DNA of 64,000 nt. Origin: Bacteroidales bacterium. GTDB taxonomy: Bacteria > Bacteroidota > Bacteroidia > Bacteroidales > FEN-979. The notes below the pieces were generated by a model that had not been told where the DNA came from, did no database searches, and saw nothing but the letters and a program-made list of their open reading frames with translations. The stretch spans positions 1 through 64,000 of the forward strand of contig JANXZO010000033.1 of NCBI GenBank assembly GCA_025355465.1. The letters run 5' to 3'. The position numbers and the translations under genes were made by a program. Below are positions 45,948-54,091 of the stretch, one piece after another. Positions within the stretch are counted from its first letter, which is position 1, and each line of letters opens with the position of its first letter.

Positions 45948-47396
45948 ATGGCGGCATCGATTCTGTCCCGGTCGGGTTCCCTGCTGATTTTCCTTCTTTT
46001 TTTATTGTTATCTGCCACACCCAGAGCAGCGGAATTGTCCTCTCCGGCGACAGATTCTGCAGATATCGTGGTCATCAGAAAAATTTCCATTTCCGGAAAC
46101 AAGCGCACGCTCGCCTCCATCATTCAAAGGGAACTCAAGTTTCGTGAAAATGACACACTTCCTGGCGGGGTTCTTCCCGGAATCCTGTTAACCAGTCGGG
46201 AAAACGTTTTCAACACACGTCTTTTCAACATTGTAACCCTTGATTCAACAATTGTTCCGGGCACCCGTCTCGTGGATGTTTCTGTGGATGTGATTGAACG
46301 GTGGTATATCTGGCCGATTCCTTTTTTTGAGTTTGCAGACAGGAACTTCAATGTCTGGTGGGCGACGAAGGACCTTAGCCGGCTCACTTTCGGAATTGAC
46401 CTAACCTTTTTTAATATGCGCGGACGGAATGAGTCGCTGGCCTTACTTGCCCACGTCGGGTATGATCAGCTTTATGGATTTACCTATAAAATTCCCTACA
46501 TTAACCGAAAACAGACCATTGGCCTGGGTTTTGGAGCCGGGGTTGAACTCAACCATGAAGTGGCCGTTGAGACGGTCGACAACAAGCCGGTCTACATCAA
46601 AGAACCTTCACGTTTCATGCGGCAGATGACCTTCGCTTTTGCAGAACTCACCTACAGGCCAAGCTTTTATACCCTTCACACCTTCAGGCTTGATTATAAT
46701 TACAACTATTTTGCCGACACCGTGATGAAGGTTCCTGGTTTTGTTTTGAATAACGCAAACCTGCAACAGATCTTTTATATCTCCTATCAATATAAAAACG
46801 ACCACCGCGACGTGCAATACTACCCCCTCAGGGGCTATTATTTTGATGTTGAGGTTGTTCACGCAATTCCCTATAATGTTGCACATGATTCATATATTCA
46901 GTCGAGTCTCCGCAAATACTGGCAAATTTATAACCGGTGGTACTGGGCATCAGGGTTAACGTGCAAAATCTCCTTTGAAAAGCAACAGCCCTATTATCTG
47001 CAGCGCGGATTGGGTTACGGAAGGGATTATATCCGGGGATATGAGTATTATGTGACGGACGGTCAGCATTTTGCTTTGTTGAAGAACAACCTGAAATTTG
47101 CCATCATTCCGGAACGGGTGATCCGGTTAGGGTTCATCCCTAGCCCGAAATTTAACACCATTCCCATCGCTTTGTATATCAATGCATTTTGTGATTTAGG
47201 TTATGTTTATAACTACCACAACGAAGCATCATCATACCGGCAAACATCCGGAAATACCCTGGAAAACACCTTGATGGCCGGTTATGGCGCCGGTCTTGAT
47301 TTTGCCACTTACTACGATTTTGTGGTAAGGGTGGAATTCTCCATGAACGGGATTGGCAAGCCTGGTTTTTATCTCCATTTCATGGCTTCGATATAG
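45948..47396 (+). CDS. BamA/TamA-family outer-membrane protein with one POTRA, 482 aa
   Basis: A signal peptide of about 28 residues (SLLIFLLFLLLSATPRAA) is followed by a single POTRA-like domain (IRKISISGNKRTLASIIQREL ... VDVIERWYIWPIPFFE) and a beta-barrel of alternating strands (about 140-482) ending in the aromatic pattern FYLHFMASI. The RGYYFDVEVV and RGYEYYV motifs resemble the conserved L6 and strand segments of Omp85 barrels. The protein is much shorter than BamA, which is encoded nearby. It might insert or export specific proteins or lipids. The next gene, nadK, has its own promoter. Confidence 0.8.
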   Translation: MAASILSRSGSLLIFLLFLLLSATPRAAELSSPATDSADIVVIRKISISGNKRTLASIIQRELKFRENDTLPGGVLPGILLTSRENVFNTRLFNIVTLDSTIVPGTRLVDVSVDVIERWYIWPIPFFEFADRNFNVWWATKDLSRLTFGIDLTFFNMRGRNESLALLAHVGYDQLYGFTYKIPYINRKQTIGLGFGAGVELNHEVAVETVDNKPVYIKEPSRFMRQMTFAFAELTYRPSFYTLHTFRLDYNYNYFADTVMKVPGFVLNNANLQQIFYISYQYKNDHRDVQYYPLRGYYFDVEVVHAIPYNVAHDSYIQSSLRKYWQIYNRWYWASGLTCKISFEKQQPYYLQRGLGYGRDYIRGYEYYVTDGQHFALLKNNLKFAIIPERVIRLGFIPSPKFNTIPIALYINAFCDLGYVYNYHNEASSYRQTSGNTLENTLMAGYGAGLDFATYYDFVVRVEFSMNGIGKPGFYLHFMASI

Positions 47397-47427
47397 CCAC
47401 TGAAGTGATGAGAATCATAAAATGAAG

Positions 47428-47435
47428 TATCTTTG
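47428..47435 (+). promoter_or_regulatory. -7 element of the nadK promoter
   Basis: TATCTTTG followed by CACCC is a perfect Bacteroidota promoter, 33 bases before ATG 47469; it overlaps a longer frame start at 47433 and so excludes it. Confidence 0.72.
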
Positions 47436-47468
47436 CACCCTCATTTTCAGGGAAAAGTCTTTGTTGCC

Positions 47469-48347
47469 ATGAAAATTGCCCTTTTTGGTAAGAATGTCAA
47501 TGCTACCATTATCCTGTTTATTCAGGAGATGATTGACAAATTACAGGAAAGTAACGGGGTTACCCTGGTTTACCGGCCTTTCTTTGAAAATCTGGGTGGA
47601 AATGTGCAATTCCGTGAGATGCCGGAGTTTTTTTCATCGCCGGCTGAGATCAGGGGGAGGGTTGATTTTCTTTTCTCGATAGGTGGCGACGGAACCATGC
47701 TCGACGCGGTAGCTCTGGTAGGCGACTCAGGGATTCCGGTGGCAGGGATCAACCTTGGACGCCTCGGTTTTCTTTCCGGGATATCGAAAAATCATTTTAT
47801 TCCTGCCATTGATGCGATCCTTGCCGGAAACTTTATCCTTGAAAAGCGCACCCTGATTCGCCTTGTTAGTCCTGACAACCTTTTCTATCCCGGCAATCTG
47901 GCGCTGAACGACCTGACCATTTTCAAGCCCAATGTGATGAACATGCTTATCATCAAAACATGGATCAACGGGGACTTTCTTAATTCCTACTACGCCGACG
48001 GACTCATTGTGGCTACCCCGACGGGCTCTACAGCCTATTCGCTGAGTTGCACAGGGCCGATCATTACGCCCGACTCTGAAAACTTCGTCATTACGCCGAT
48101 CGCCAGCCATAATCTTACCGTTCGGCCCATTGTGGTGCGCGACGATTGCGAGATCAGGATCAGGGTAGAGGGGAAAGCCAGTGAATACGTGCTTAGTCTC
48201 GACTCCCGGATAGAGACCGTGGACACGAATGTTGAACTTGTTGTCCGTAAAGCTGAATTCAAGGTCAACTTGTTGCGTCTGGCCGACAAGAGTTTCTTTG
48301 AGACCCTGCGTGAAAAGATGAACTGGGGGCTGGATAGCCGGAGCTAA
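47469..48347 (+). CDS. nadK: NAD kinase
   Basis: The enzyme phosphorylates NAD to NADP, using ATP or polyphosphate. The GGDG motif is at residues 72-75 in SIGGDGTMLDA, the NAD-binding loop LALNDLTIFK is present, and PTGSTAYSLSCTGPII is the conserved third motif. From ATG 47469 the length is 292 residues, as expected. The frame extends upstream, but a TATCTTTG promoter box overlaps that extension. It is followed by porG after about 100 bases. The order CBS-nadK-porG-uppS-bamA-ompH is common in Bacteroidota. Confidence 0.96.
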   Translation: MKIALFGKNVNATIILFIQEMIDKLQESNGVTLVYRPFFENLGGNVQFREMPEFFSSPAEIRGRVDFLFSIGGDGTMLDAVALVGDSGIPVAGINLGRLGFLSGISKNHFIPAIDAILAGNFILEKRTLIRLVSPDNLFYPGNLALNDLTIFKPNVMNMLIIKTWINGDFLNSYYADGLIVATPTGSTAYSLSCTGPIITPDSENFVITPIASHNLTVRPIVVRDDCEIRIRVEGKASEYVLSLDSRIETVDTNVELVVRKAEFKVNLLRLADKSFFETLREKMNWGLDSRS

Positions 48348-48388
48348 TTAAAAATCTTCCTGAAAAACTTTGGATTATCAAATAAAAT

Positions 48389-48403
48389 AACGTTTCAAAC
48401 GTT
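48389..48403. promoter_or_regulatory. Inverted repeat AACGTTT-C-AAACGTT upstream of porG
   Basis: A perfect 7-bp inverted repeat with a one-base centre lies 46 bases before the porG start. It is a candidate operator; no TAnnTTTG box is evident nearby, so the promoter is not identified. Confidence 0.45.
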
Positions 48404-48449
48404 TAGGAAAGTTGATAAACATCATCGATTAACAGCATTAGATAGCGGC

Positions 48450-49256
48450 ATGCCCATTCAAAAACTCAGGAAACTCCTGTTCCTTTTTATTCTTCTGGTT
48501 ACTGTGTCTGCGGTCCGGTCGCAGGAGATGGAATTCGGTTTGATGGGTGGAGGTTCATATTATCTTGGAGACCTTAACCCGGGAAAGCATTTTCTCAACA
48601 CGCAGATTGCTTACGGGGCGCTGATAAGGTATAACATCGATACACGATGGTCAGTTAAGATAGCCGGCATGCGGGGAGAGGTGAAGGGAAGTTCGGCTTC
48701 CACGGCATTCCTGCCCGACCGAAACCTCAGCTTTTCCAGCCCTGTTACTGATATTTCCGTTGTTGCTGAATTTAATTTTATGCCCTATTTCACAGGCAGT
48801 AAAAGGAATGCAATATCGCCGTATATTTACGCCGGATTTTCCGTGTTCTTTTTTGAACCGGTTTCAGGTGGTTTTTCCTTGCGAAAACTTGGAACTGAAG
48901 GGCAGAATATCGGATATGAAGGAAGAAGTCCCTATTCGAACATGAGTTTTTCGATTCCGTTTGGTCTGGGCGCGAAATTTAGTTTGTCGCGCAGGCTGGG
49001 GATGCAGGTTTTTTGGGAGATGCATAAAACTTTTACCGACTACCTGGATGATGTAAGCACGACGTATTACCTGAATGGTCGTTCCATATCGCCGAACGAT
49101 ACCGAAGGAATCATGTCGGATCCCACGCAGAACCATGACCCCGGCATGCAGCGGGGGAATTCGAAAAGCCAGGACTGGTTTGCCTTTTTCGGGGTATCCA
49201 TAACATACAAATTTAACTTGACCGGAAAAAAACGCTGCCGGGATTTGAATCATTAG
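48450..49256 (+). CDS. porG: T9SS outer-membrane protein PorG-like (DUF6089)
   Basis: A signal peptide (LFLFILLVTVSAVRSQ) precedes a beta-barrel of the DUF6089 family, with the conserved EFGLMGGGSYYLGDLN start. In Porphyromonas gingivalis the corresponding gene directly precedes uppS, bamA and two ompH genes, and its product anchors the PorK/PorN ring of the type IX secretion system. The same gene order is seen here. Together with two T9SS cargo proteins in the window, this supports the assignment. It is 268 residues long. The name rests on family and synteny, not experiment. Confidence 0.75.
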   Translation: MPIQKLRKLLFLFILLVTVSAVRSQEMEFGLMGGGSYYLGDLNPGKHFLNTQIAYGALIRYNIDTRWSVKIAGMRGEVKGSSASTAFLPDRNLSFSSPVTDISVVAEFNFMPYFTGSKRNAISPYIYAGFSVFFFEPVSGGFSLRKLGTEGQNIGYEGRSPYSNMSFSIPFGLGAKFSLSRRLGMQVFWEMHKTFTDYLDDVSTTYYLNGRSISPNDTEGIMSDPTQNHDPGMQRGNSKSQDWFAFFGVSITYKFNLTGKKRCRDLNH

Positions 49257-49275
49257 AAAACCGGGAACGAGCAGG

Positions 49276-50040
49276 ATGGATTTAAGGGACCAGATAAACA
49301 GAAAGAAGCTGCCGCTGCATGTTGCCGTGATCATGGACGGTAACGGCCGCTGGGCCAGGAGGCGCGGTTTTGCCCGCACCCTCGGCCATGAACGGGGAGT
49401 AGATGCCGTGCGCAACACGGTGGAGGCTGCGGCAGAGATTGGCATCAAATTCCTCACGATGTATGCCTTTTCAACCGAGAACTGGAAGCGCCCGAAATAC
49501 GAAATTGACGCCCTGATGCGGATCCTGGTCAATTCGCTGAACGGCGAAATGAAGACCCTGATGGATAACAACATCCAGCTCAAAGCCATCGGTGATCTTA
49601 AAAGTCTGCCCACCAAGAGTTACCGGGAACTGATGAAAGCCATCGACGAAACGTCGGGCAATTCGGGCCTGACTCTTCTCCTGGCACTCAGCTACAGTGC
49701 AAGATGGGAACTCCTCGAAGCAACACGGGCCATTTCCCGCCAGGTTCAGCTTGGCGATCTCAAACCCGAAGATATATCGCTTAACACCATTATTGCAAAC
49801 CTTGCTACAGGCACGATACCGGATCCCGAACTACTGATCAGAACCAGTGGTGAACACCGGATCAGTAATTTTCTCCTGTGGCAGATTGCCTATTCCGAAC
49901 TCTACTTTACCAGCACGCTCTGGCCCGATTTCGGCAAGGACGATTTTTACAAGGCCATTATCGATTTCCAGAACAGGGAACGGAGATTTGGTCTGACCAG
50001 TGAACAGATCAATGAATTGGAACTAAAAATACGAAAATAG
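49276..50040 (+). CDS. uppS: Isoprenyl (undecaprenyl diphosphate) synthase
   Basis: The enzyme makes the C55 lipid carrier for peptidoglycan and other polymers. The signature HVAVIMDGNGRWARRR has catalytic Asp21; LTMYAFSTENWKRP and ELLIRTSGEHRISNFLLWQ are the other conserved blocks, with PDPELLIRTSGE for substrate binding. The length is 254 residues. It starts 19 bases after porG and ends 6 before bamA, on one transcript. This links lipid-carrier synthesis with outer-membrane assembly. Confidence 0.97.
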   Translation: MDLRDQINRKKLPLHVAVIMDGNGRWARRRGFARTLGHERGVDAVRNTVEAAAEIGIKFLTMYAFSTENWKRPKYEIDALMRILVNSLNGEMKTLMDNNIQLKAIGDLKSLPTKSYRELMKAIDETSGNSGLTLLLALSYSARWELLEATRAISRQVQLGDLKPEDISLNTIIANLATGTIPDPELLIRTSGEHRISNFLLWQIAYSELYFTSTLWPDFGKDDFYKAIIDFQNRERRFGLTSEQINELELKIRK

Positions 50041-50046
50041 ACCCGG

Positions 50047-52671
50047 ATGAGACTCCGTTACCTTATATTTCTGCTCTTTATATACCTGTTAGCTTCCCAG
50101 CCACTGCATGCCCAGATTTCGATCGGTCAGAATGAAGTAACGGATTATAACACCCCGAAAGATTACTACCTTGGCGGGGTGACCGTAAGCGGGGTGAAAT
50201 ACCTCGACGGGAATGTTCTGGTCATGCTCTCCGGCCTTACCATCGGTGATAAGATGAAAGTTCCCGGTGATAAAATTTCGAGAGCCATCCGCAAACTATG
50301 GGAGCAGGGACTATTCGAGGAGGTCAGTATCTCAGTGAGCAAAGTGGTTGATGACCAGGTATTTCTCGACATTCATCTGAAGGAGCGTCCCCGCCTGTCC
50401 AAATTTCAGTTCACCGGGATTAAAAAATCCGATGCCGACGACATCCGAGAAAAGATCAGGTTGGTAAAGGGCGACTATGTCACAGATAACCTGATCATCA
50501 AGACAAAGAATATCATCAGCAAGTTTTACCACGACAAAGGCTTCCTCAATGCTTCGGTCAATATTGTTGAACGTCGCGACACCACGGCGGTAAATGAGGT
50601 AACCCTGATCATCAACATCGAAAAGAACGAAAAGGTTAAGGTTTATGACATCACCCTTCACGGAAACAAAACGATTTCGGAAGAACTGCTTATTGCCACT
50701 TTTAAAAAGACCAAGGAAAAAAGTGTATTCAACCCGATGAACGACATCGAAGAGGCAATTGCTCAGTCGGCCGTGTCAGTGGCCAAAACCGACTTCGTTG
50801 ATGTGGCCAACATCATGGGTAAACACGTGATGGACAATGTGAAGATCAGAATCTTCAAGTCCTCTAAATTTATCGATGAAGATTACCAGGAGGATAAGAA
50901 AACCCTGATCGCCAAGTACAATTCACTGGGCTATCGCGATGCCAGGATTCTTCGGGATTCCATTTCCAAAAATGAGGACAATACCATCAACATTGACCTG
51001 TGGATTGAAGAGGGACCGAAATATTATATCCGCAGCATCACATGGGTAGGAAATACCAAATACAACTCGGGTTTTCTCGATCGGATCATCAAGATCAGGA
51101 AAGGAGATATTTACGATCAGGATGCACTGGAGCAATCTCTCACATACAACCCGAACGGCGCCGATGTCAGGTCGCTGTATATGGACGACGGCTACCTTTT
51201 CTTCGATGTTCAACCGGTGGAAACAAGAGTTGAAAACGATTCCATCGACCTGGAAATCAGGATGCATGAAGGAAAGCAGGCAACCATCAGCAAAGTCACC
51301 ATTAAGGGAAATACCAAAACCAACGACCATGTTGCGCTGCGTGAAGTGCAGACCCGGCCCGGTCAGCTCTTCAGCCGCGACAGACTGATAAGGTCGCAAC
51401 GCCAGCTTGCCCAGTTAAAATATTTTGACGCCGAGAAGCTTGCCCCAAACGTCAATCCCAACCCGGAAGACGGAACGGTAGATATCGGCTATGATGTTAC
51501 TGAGACCTCGGCCGACCAGATCGAGCTTTCCGGGGGGTGGGGGTATGGCCGTATCATCGGAACCCTCGGCTTGTCGTTCAACAATTTTTCGCTTCGCAAC
51601 ATTGTTAACCTGAAGGCCTGGAAGCCGATACCCGCCGGCGACGGACAAAAACTCAGTCTGCGGTTTCAGACTTACGGAGCGGGCTATTTCAGTTACAGTT
51701 TCTCCTTCACCGAACCCTGGCTGGGCGGAAGAAAACCGCTGTCGCTCAGTGTTTCCTACTTTCATTCGCGTTACACAAACGGCCTGGCCAACAACGATCC
51801 CAACTATGGTTATTTCAAGATCGACGGGATCTCCCTGGGGCTTGGAACGCAACTTCGCTGGCCCGATGACTATTTTTCGCTGGTTCAGAGTATCAACTAC
51901 AACCGGTATAACACCAAAAACTACTCACAGATATTTGCTTTCGGAGGCGGTAACGGGGTTTACAATGCCCTGAGCTACGGCATCGAACTTTCACGCAACT
52001 CGGTCGATGCCCCCATTTTTGCACGCAGCGGATCGCAGTTCTCTATCAATCTTGAACTTACGCCGCCCTATTCCTGGTTCAAGGGCAATGTTGACTATAG
52101 CTCCATGCCGGCCAACGAAAAGTTTAAAATGGTGGAGTATTATAAGATCAAATTCAAGGGTGCCTGGTATATCAACCTCATCGATAAACTTGTGCTGAAT
52201 CCCCGGGTTCAGTTCGGATACCTCGGGACCTATACTGCTGCACTCGGAGTTACTCCTTTTGAACGCTTCTACCTCGGAGGCGACGGTCTGACGGGCTACA
52301 ACAACATGGATGGACGGGAACTGATCGGGATGCGGGGTTATACCAATAATTCACTGACACCGCTGTACCCCCTTACCATCGGCGGAACCGTGTACACAAA
52401 ATATACCTTTGAGTTACGGTACCCGGTATCGTTAAATCCGAATGCAACCATCTTTGCACTTACCTTTCTTGAAGCAGGTAATGACTGGCTGTACTGGGAT
52501 AATTTCAACCCCTTTAATGTTTACCGTTCGGTGGGATTTGGAGTACGTGTGTTTCTTCCCATGTTCGGACTGCTTGGACTTGACTGGGGTTACGGCCTCG
52601 ATGCTGTTCCCGGATCACCCGGGGCAAACGGCGGACAGTTCCACTTCTCAATCAACTCATCCATCGATTAG
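50047..52671 (+). CDS. bamA: Outer-membrane protein assembly factor BamA
   Basis: BamA is the central barrel that folds outer-membrane proteins. A signal peptide (FLLFIYLLASQPLHAQ) is followed by five POTRA domains (about residues 40-450) and a 16-stranded barrel (about 470-874). Conserved items include VRSLYMDDGYLFFDV (POTRA 5 region), GGWGYGRIIG and GYLGTYTAALGVTPFERFYLGGDG, with the barrel-closing RGYTNNS loop. The length of 874 residues fits Bacteroidota. It lies between uppS and two ompH/skp genes, whose products deliver substrates to it. Confidence 0.96.
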   Translation: MRLRYLIFLLFIYLLASQPLHAQISIGQNEVTDYNTPKDYYLGGVTVSGVKYLDGNVLVMLSGLTIGDKMKVPGDKISRAIRKLWEQGLFEEVSISVSKVVDDQVFLDIHLKERPRLSKFQFTGIKKSDADDIREKIRLVKGDYVTDNLIIKTKNIISKFYHDKGFLNASVNIVERRDTTAVNEVTLIINIEKNEKVKVYDITLHGNKTISEELLIATFKKTKEKSVFNPMNDIEEAIAQSAVSVAKTDFVDVANIMGKHVMDNVKIRIFKSSKFIDEDYQEDKKTLIAKYNSLGYRDARILRDSISKNEDNTINIDLWIEEGPKYYIRSITWVGNTKYNSGFLDRIIKIRKGDIYDQDALEQSLTYNPNGADVRSLYMDDGYLFFDVQPVETRVENDSIDLEIRMHEGKQATISKVTIKGNTKTNDHVALREVQTRPGQLFSRDRLIRSQRQLAQLKYFDAEKLAPNVNPNPEDGTVDIGYDVTETSADQIELSGGWGYGRIIGTLGLSFNNFSLRNIVNLKAWKPIPAGDGQKLSLRFQTYGAGYFSYSFSFTEPWLGGRKPLSLSVSYFHSRYTNGLANNDPNYGYFKIDGISLGLGTQLRWPDDYFSLVQSINYNRYNTKNYSQIFAFGGGNGVYNALSYGIELSRNSVDAPIFARSGSQFSINLELTPPYSWFKGNVDYSSMPANEKFKMVEYYKIKFKGAWYINLIDKLVLNPRVQFGYLGTYTAALGVTPFERFYLGGDGLTGYNNMDGRELIGMRGYTNNSLTPLYPLTIGGTVYTKYTFELRYPVSLNPNATIFALTFLEAGNDWLYWDNFNPFNVYRSVGFGVRVFLPMFGLLGLDWGYGLDAVPGSPGANGGQFHFSINSSID

Positions 52672-52728
52672 AAAGTATTGGAATGGTGATTTTCCGGCTT
52701 GGTTAATGTAAAAAACAAGATTAAAATT

Positions 52729-53337
52729 ATGAAAATGAAAAAGCTGATAACAACAATGGTGGCAATTGTTTTCTCAGTTGCCATGGTGCATGCACAGAAG
52801 TTTTCTTATGTGGATACACAGTATATTCTCGACAACATCCCTGAATTTACCGAAGCCCAGGCCCAGCTGGATGAGATTTCGGCTACCTGGCAGAAGGAGA
52901 TTGAACTTAAATTCGCCGAAGTCGACAAGATGTATAAGGATTACCAGGTTCAATCGGTCCTGTTGCCGGAGGATATGAAAAAGAAGAAGGAGCAGGAGAT
53001 CACCGACAAGGAAAAGGAAGCCAAGGCGCTGCAGCGCACACGTTTCGGCAAAGATGGCGACCTTTTTAAGAAGCGCCAGGAACTTGTCAAGCCTATTCAG
53101 GAGAAGATTTACAATGCTATCCAGGAGATCGCCAACAACAACAATTACGCGGTGGTATTCGACAAAGGCGGTAGCTTGACCATGATGTATGCGAACCCCA
53201 AATACGATATCAGCGATGAAGTACTTGATCAGCTTGGGGCGAGTTTAAGCGGACGTAAAAAGGGCAAAGCCGAACCCGGAGCCCCGGCCGGAGGCGGTAC
53301 AGGCGCCGGTACTGACCCGAAGAGCGGAAAAAAATAA
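52729..53337 (+). CDS. OmpH/Skp-family periplasmic chaperone, first copy
   Basis: A signal peptide (MKKLITTMVAIVFSVAMVHA) is followed by the Skp fold: a beta stretch KFSYVDTQYILDNIPEF, then long coiled-coil helices (about 50-130), then NNYAVVFDKGGSLTMMY. A Gly/Pro-rich tail of about 30 residues (GAPAGGGTGAGTDPKSGK) is extra compared with the second copy. The chaperone carries unfolded outer-membrane proteins to BamA. The start is ATG 52729 or 52735 (MKMKK). It forms a tandem pair with the next gene. Length 202. Confidence 0.9.
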   Translation: MKMKKLITTMVAIVFSVAMVHAQKFSYVDTQYILDNIPEFTEAQAQLDEISATWQKEIELKFAEVDKMYKDYQVQSVLLPEDMKKKKEQEITDKEKEAKALQRTRFGKDGDLFKKRQELVKPIQEKIYNAIQEIANNNNYAVVFDKGGSLTMMYANPKYDISDEVLDQLGASLSGRKKGKAEPGAPAGGGTGAGTDPKSGKK

Positions 53338-53375
53338 GCAAATGCCCACCCTCTTGAGATTAAAGAAAATTTTCT

Positions 53376-53383
53376 TAATTTTG
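53376..53383 (+). promoter_or_regulatory. -7 element for the second OmpH/Skp gene
   Basis: TAATTTTG is a TAnnTTTG match, 39 bases before ATG 53423, giving the second copy its own promoter besides the operon transcript. Confidence 0.55.
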
Positions 53384-53422
53384 TATCCCTTAATTGTAGT
53401 ATAAACCATTTAACCAGTGAAA

Positions 53423-53941
53423 ATGAAAAAATTAGCTAAAATCTTTGCCGTTGTTGCGTTAATTATCAGTTGTTCTTTTGCAACACAGGCACAATCTACC
53501 CCCAAGATCGGATACATAGATTTCAATACGCTGCTGGCTGCTATGCCCGGAATCGACTCTGTCAAGATCAAATTGCAGAAATACCAGCAGTCACTGAGCG
53601 ACCAGATGGACGCCATGAAAGGTGAGTTTGAAAATAAATACCAGGATTATCAGAATACCTCCGCCGGTCTGTCAGACCTGATCAAACAAACGAAGGAAAA
53701 AGAACTTTCCGATCTGCAGGGTCGTATCGATGCATTCCAGCAAAAGGCCAACCAGGATCTCCAGGCAAAGCAGCAGGAACTCGTTGCTCCATTCATCGAA
53801 AAGGCAAAGGGTGCAGTCAGAGAAATTGCCAAGGAGGGAAAATACACGTATGTTCTGAATGCAATTGAAGATGTGGTGTTATATAAAGAGGAGAGTGAAG
53901 ATATGATGCCAGCCGTAAAGAAAAAACTGGGCATACAGTAA
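53423..53941 (+). CDS. OmpH/Skp-family periplasmic chaperone, second copy
   Basis: A signal peptide (KKLAKIFAVVALIISCSF ... TQAQ) precedes the Skp fold: KIGYIDFNTLLAAMPGIDSV, a coiled-coil hairpin of Gln/Lys/Glu-rich helices (about 45-125) and YTYVLNAIEDVVLYKEESED at the end. Length 172. It lacks the Gly-rich tail of the first copy. The tandem arrangement after bamA is typical for Bacteroidota. A separate promoter box lies upstream, so the copy number of the two chaperones may differ. The operon ends with an intrinsic terminator 20 bases later. Confidence 0.92.
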   Translation: MKKLAKIFAVVALIISCSFATQAQSTPKIGYIDFNTLLAAMPGIDSVKIKLQKYQQSLSDQMDAMKGEFENKYQDYQNTSAGLSDLIKQTKEKELSDLQGRIDAFQQKANQDLQAKQQELVAPFIEKAKGAVREIAKEGKYTYVLNAIEDVVLYKEESEDMMPAVKKKLGIQ

Positions 53942-53960
53942 ACAGGAACTTCTTAGAAAG

Positions 53961-53993
53961 AGCCGGCAACTGTAAATAGTGCCGGCTTTTTTA
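53961..53993 (+). terminator. Intrinsic terminator after the bamA-ompH cluster
   Basis: AGCCGGCA (53961-53968) pairs perfectly with TGCCGGCT (53980-53987), an 8-bp G+C-rich stem with an 11-base loop, followed by a T-run. It lies 20 bases after the last ompH stop. Confidence 0.88.
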
Positions 53994-54014
53994 TTTGCAT
54001 TACGTTTTTTCCGT

Positions 54015-54022
54015 TAAATTTG
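54015..54022 (+). promoter_or_regulatory. -7 element for the M28 peptidase gene
   Basis: TAAATTTG matches TAnnTTTG and lies just after the terminator of the previous operon, 46-70 bases before the possible starts. Confidence 0.6.
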
Positions 54023-54091
54023 ATGCAGATATCCCGGGGCTCCCATCCTTAAACAATCTGCAATCTCATGCCCTGGCTGAATCCTTCCCAA

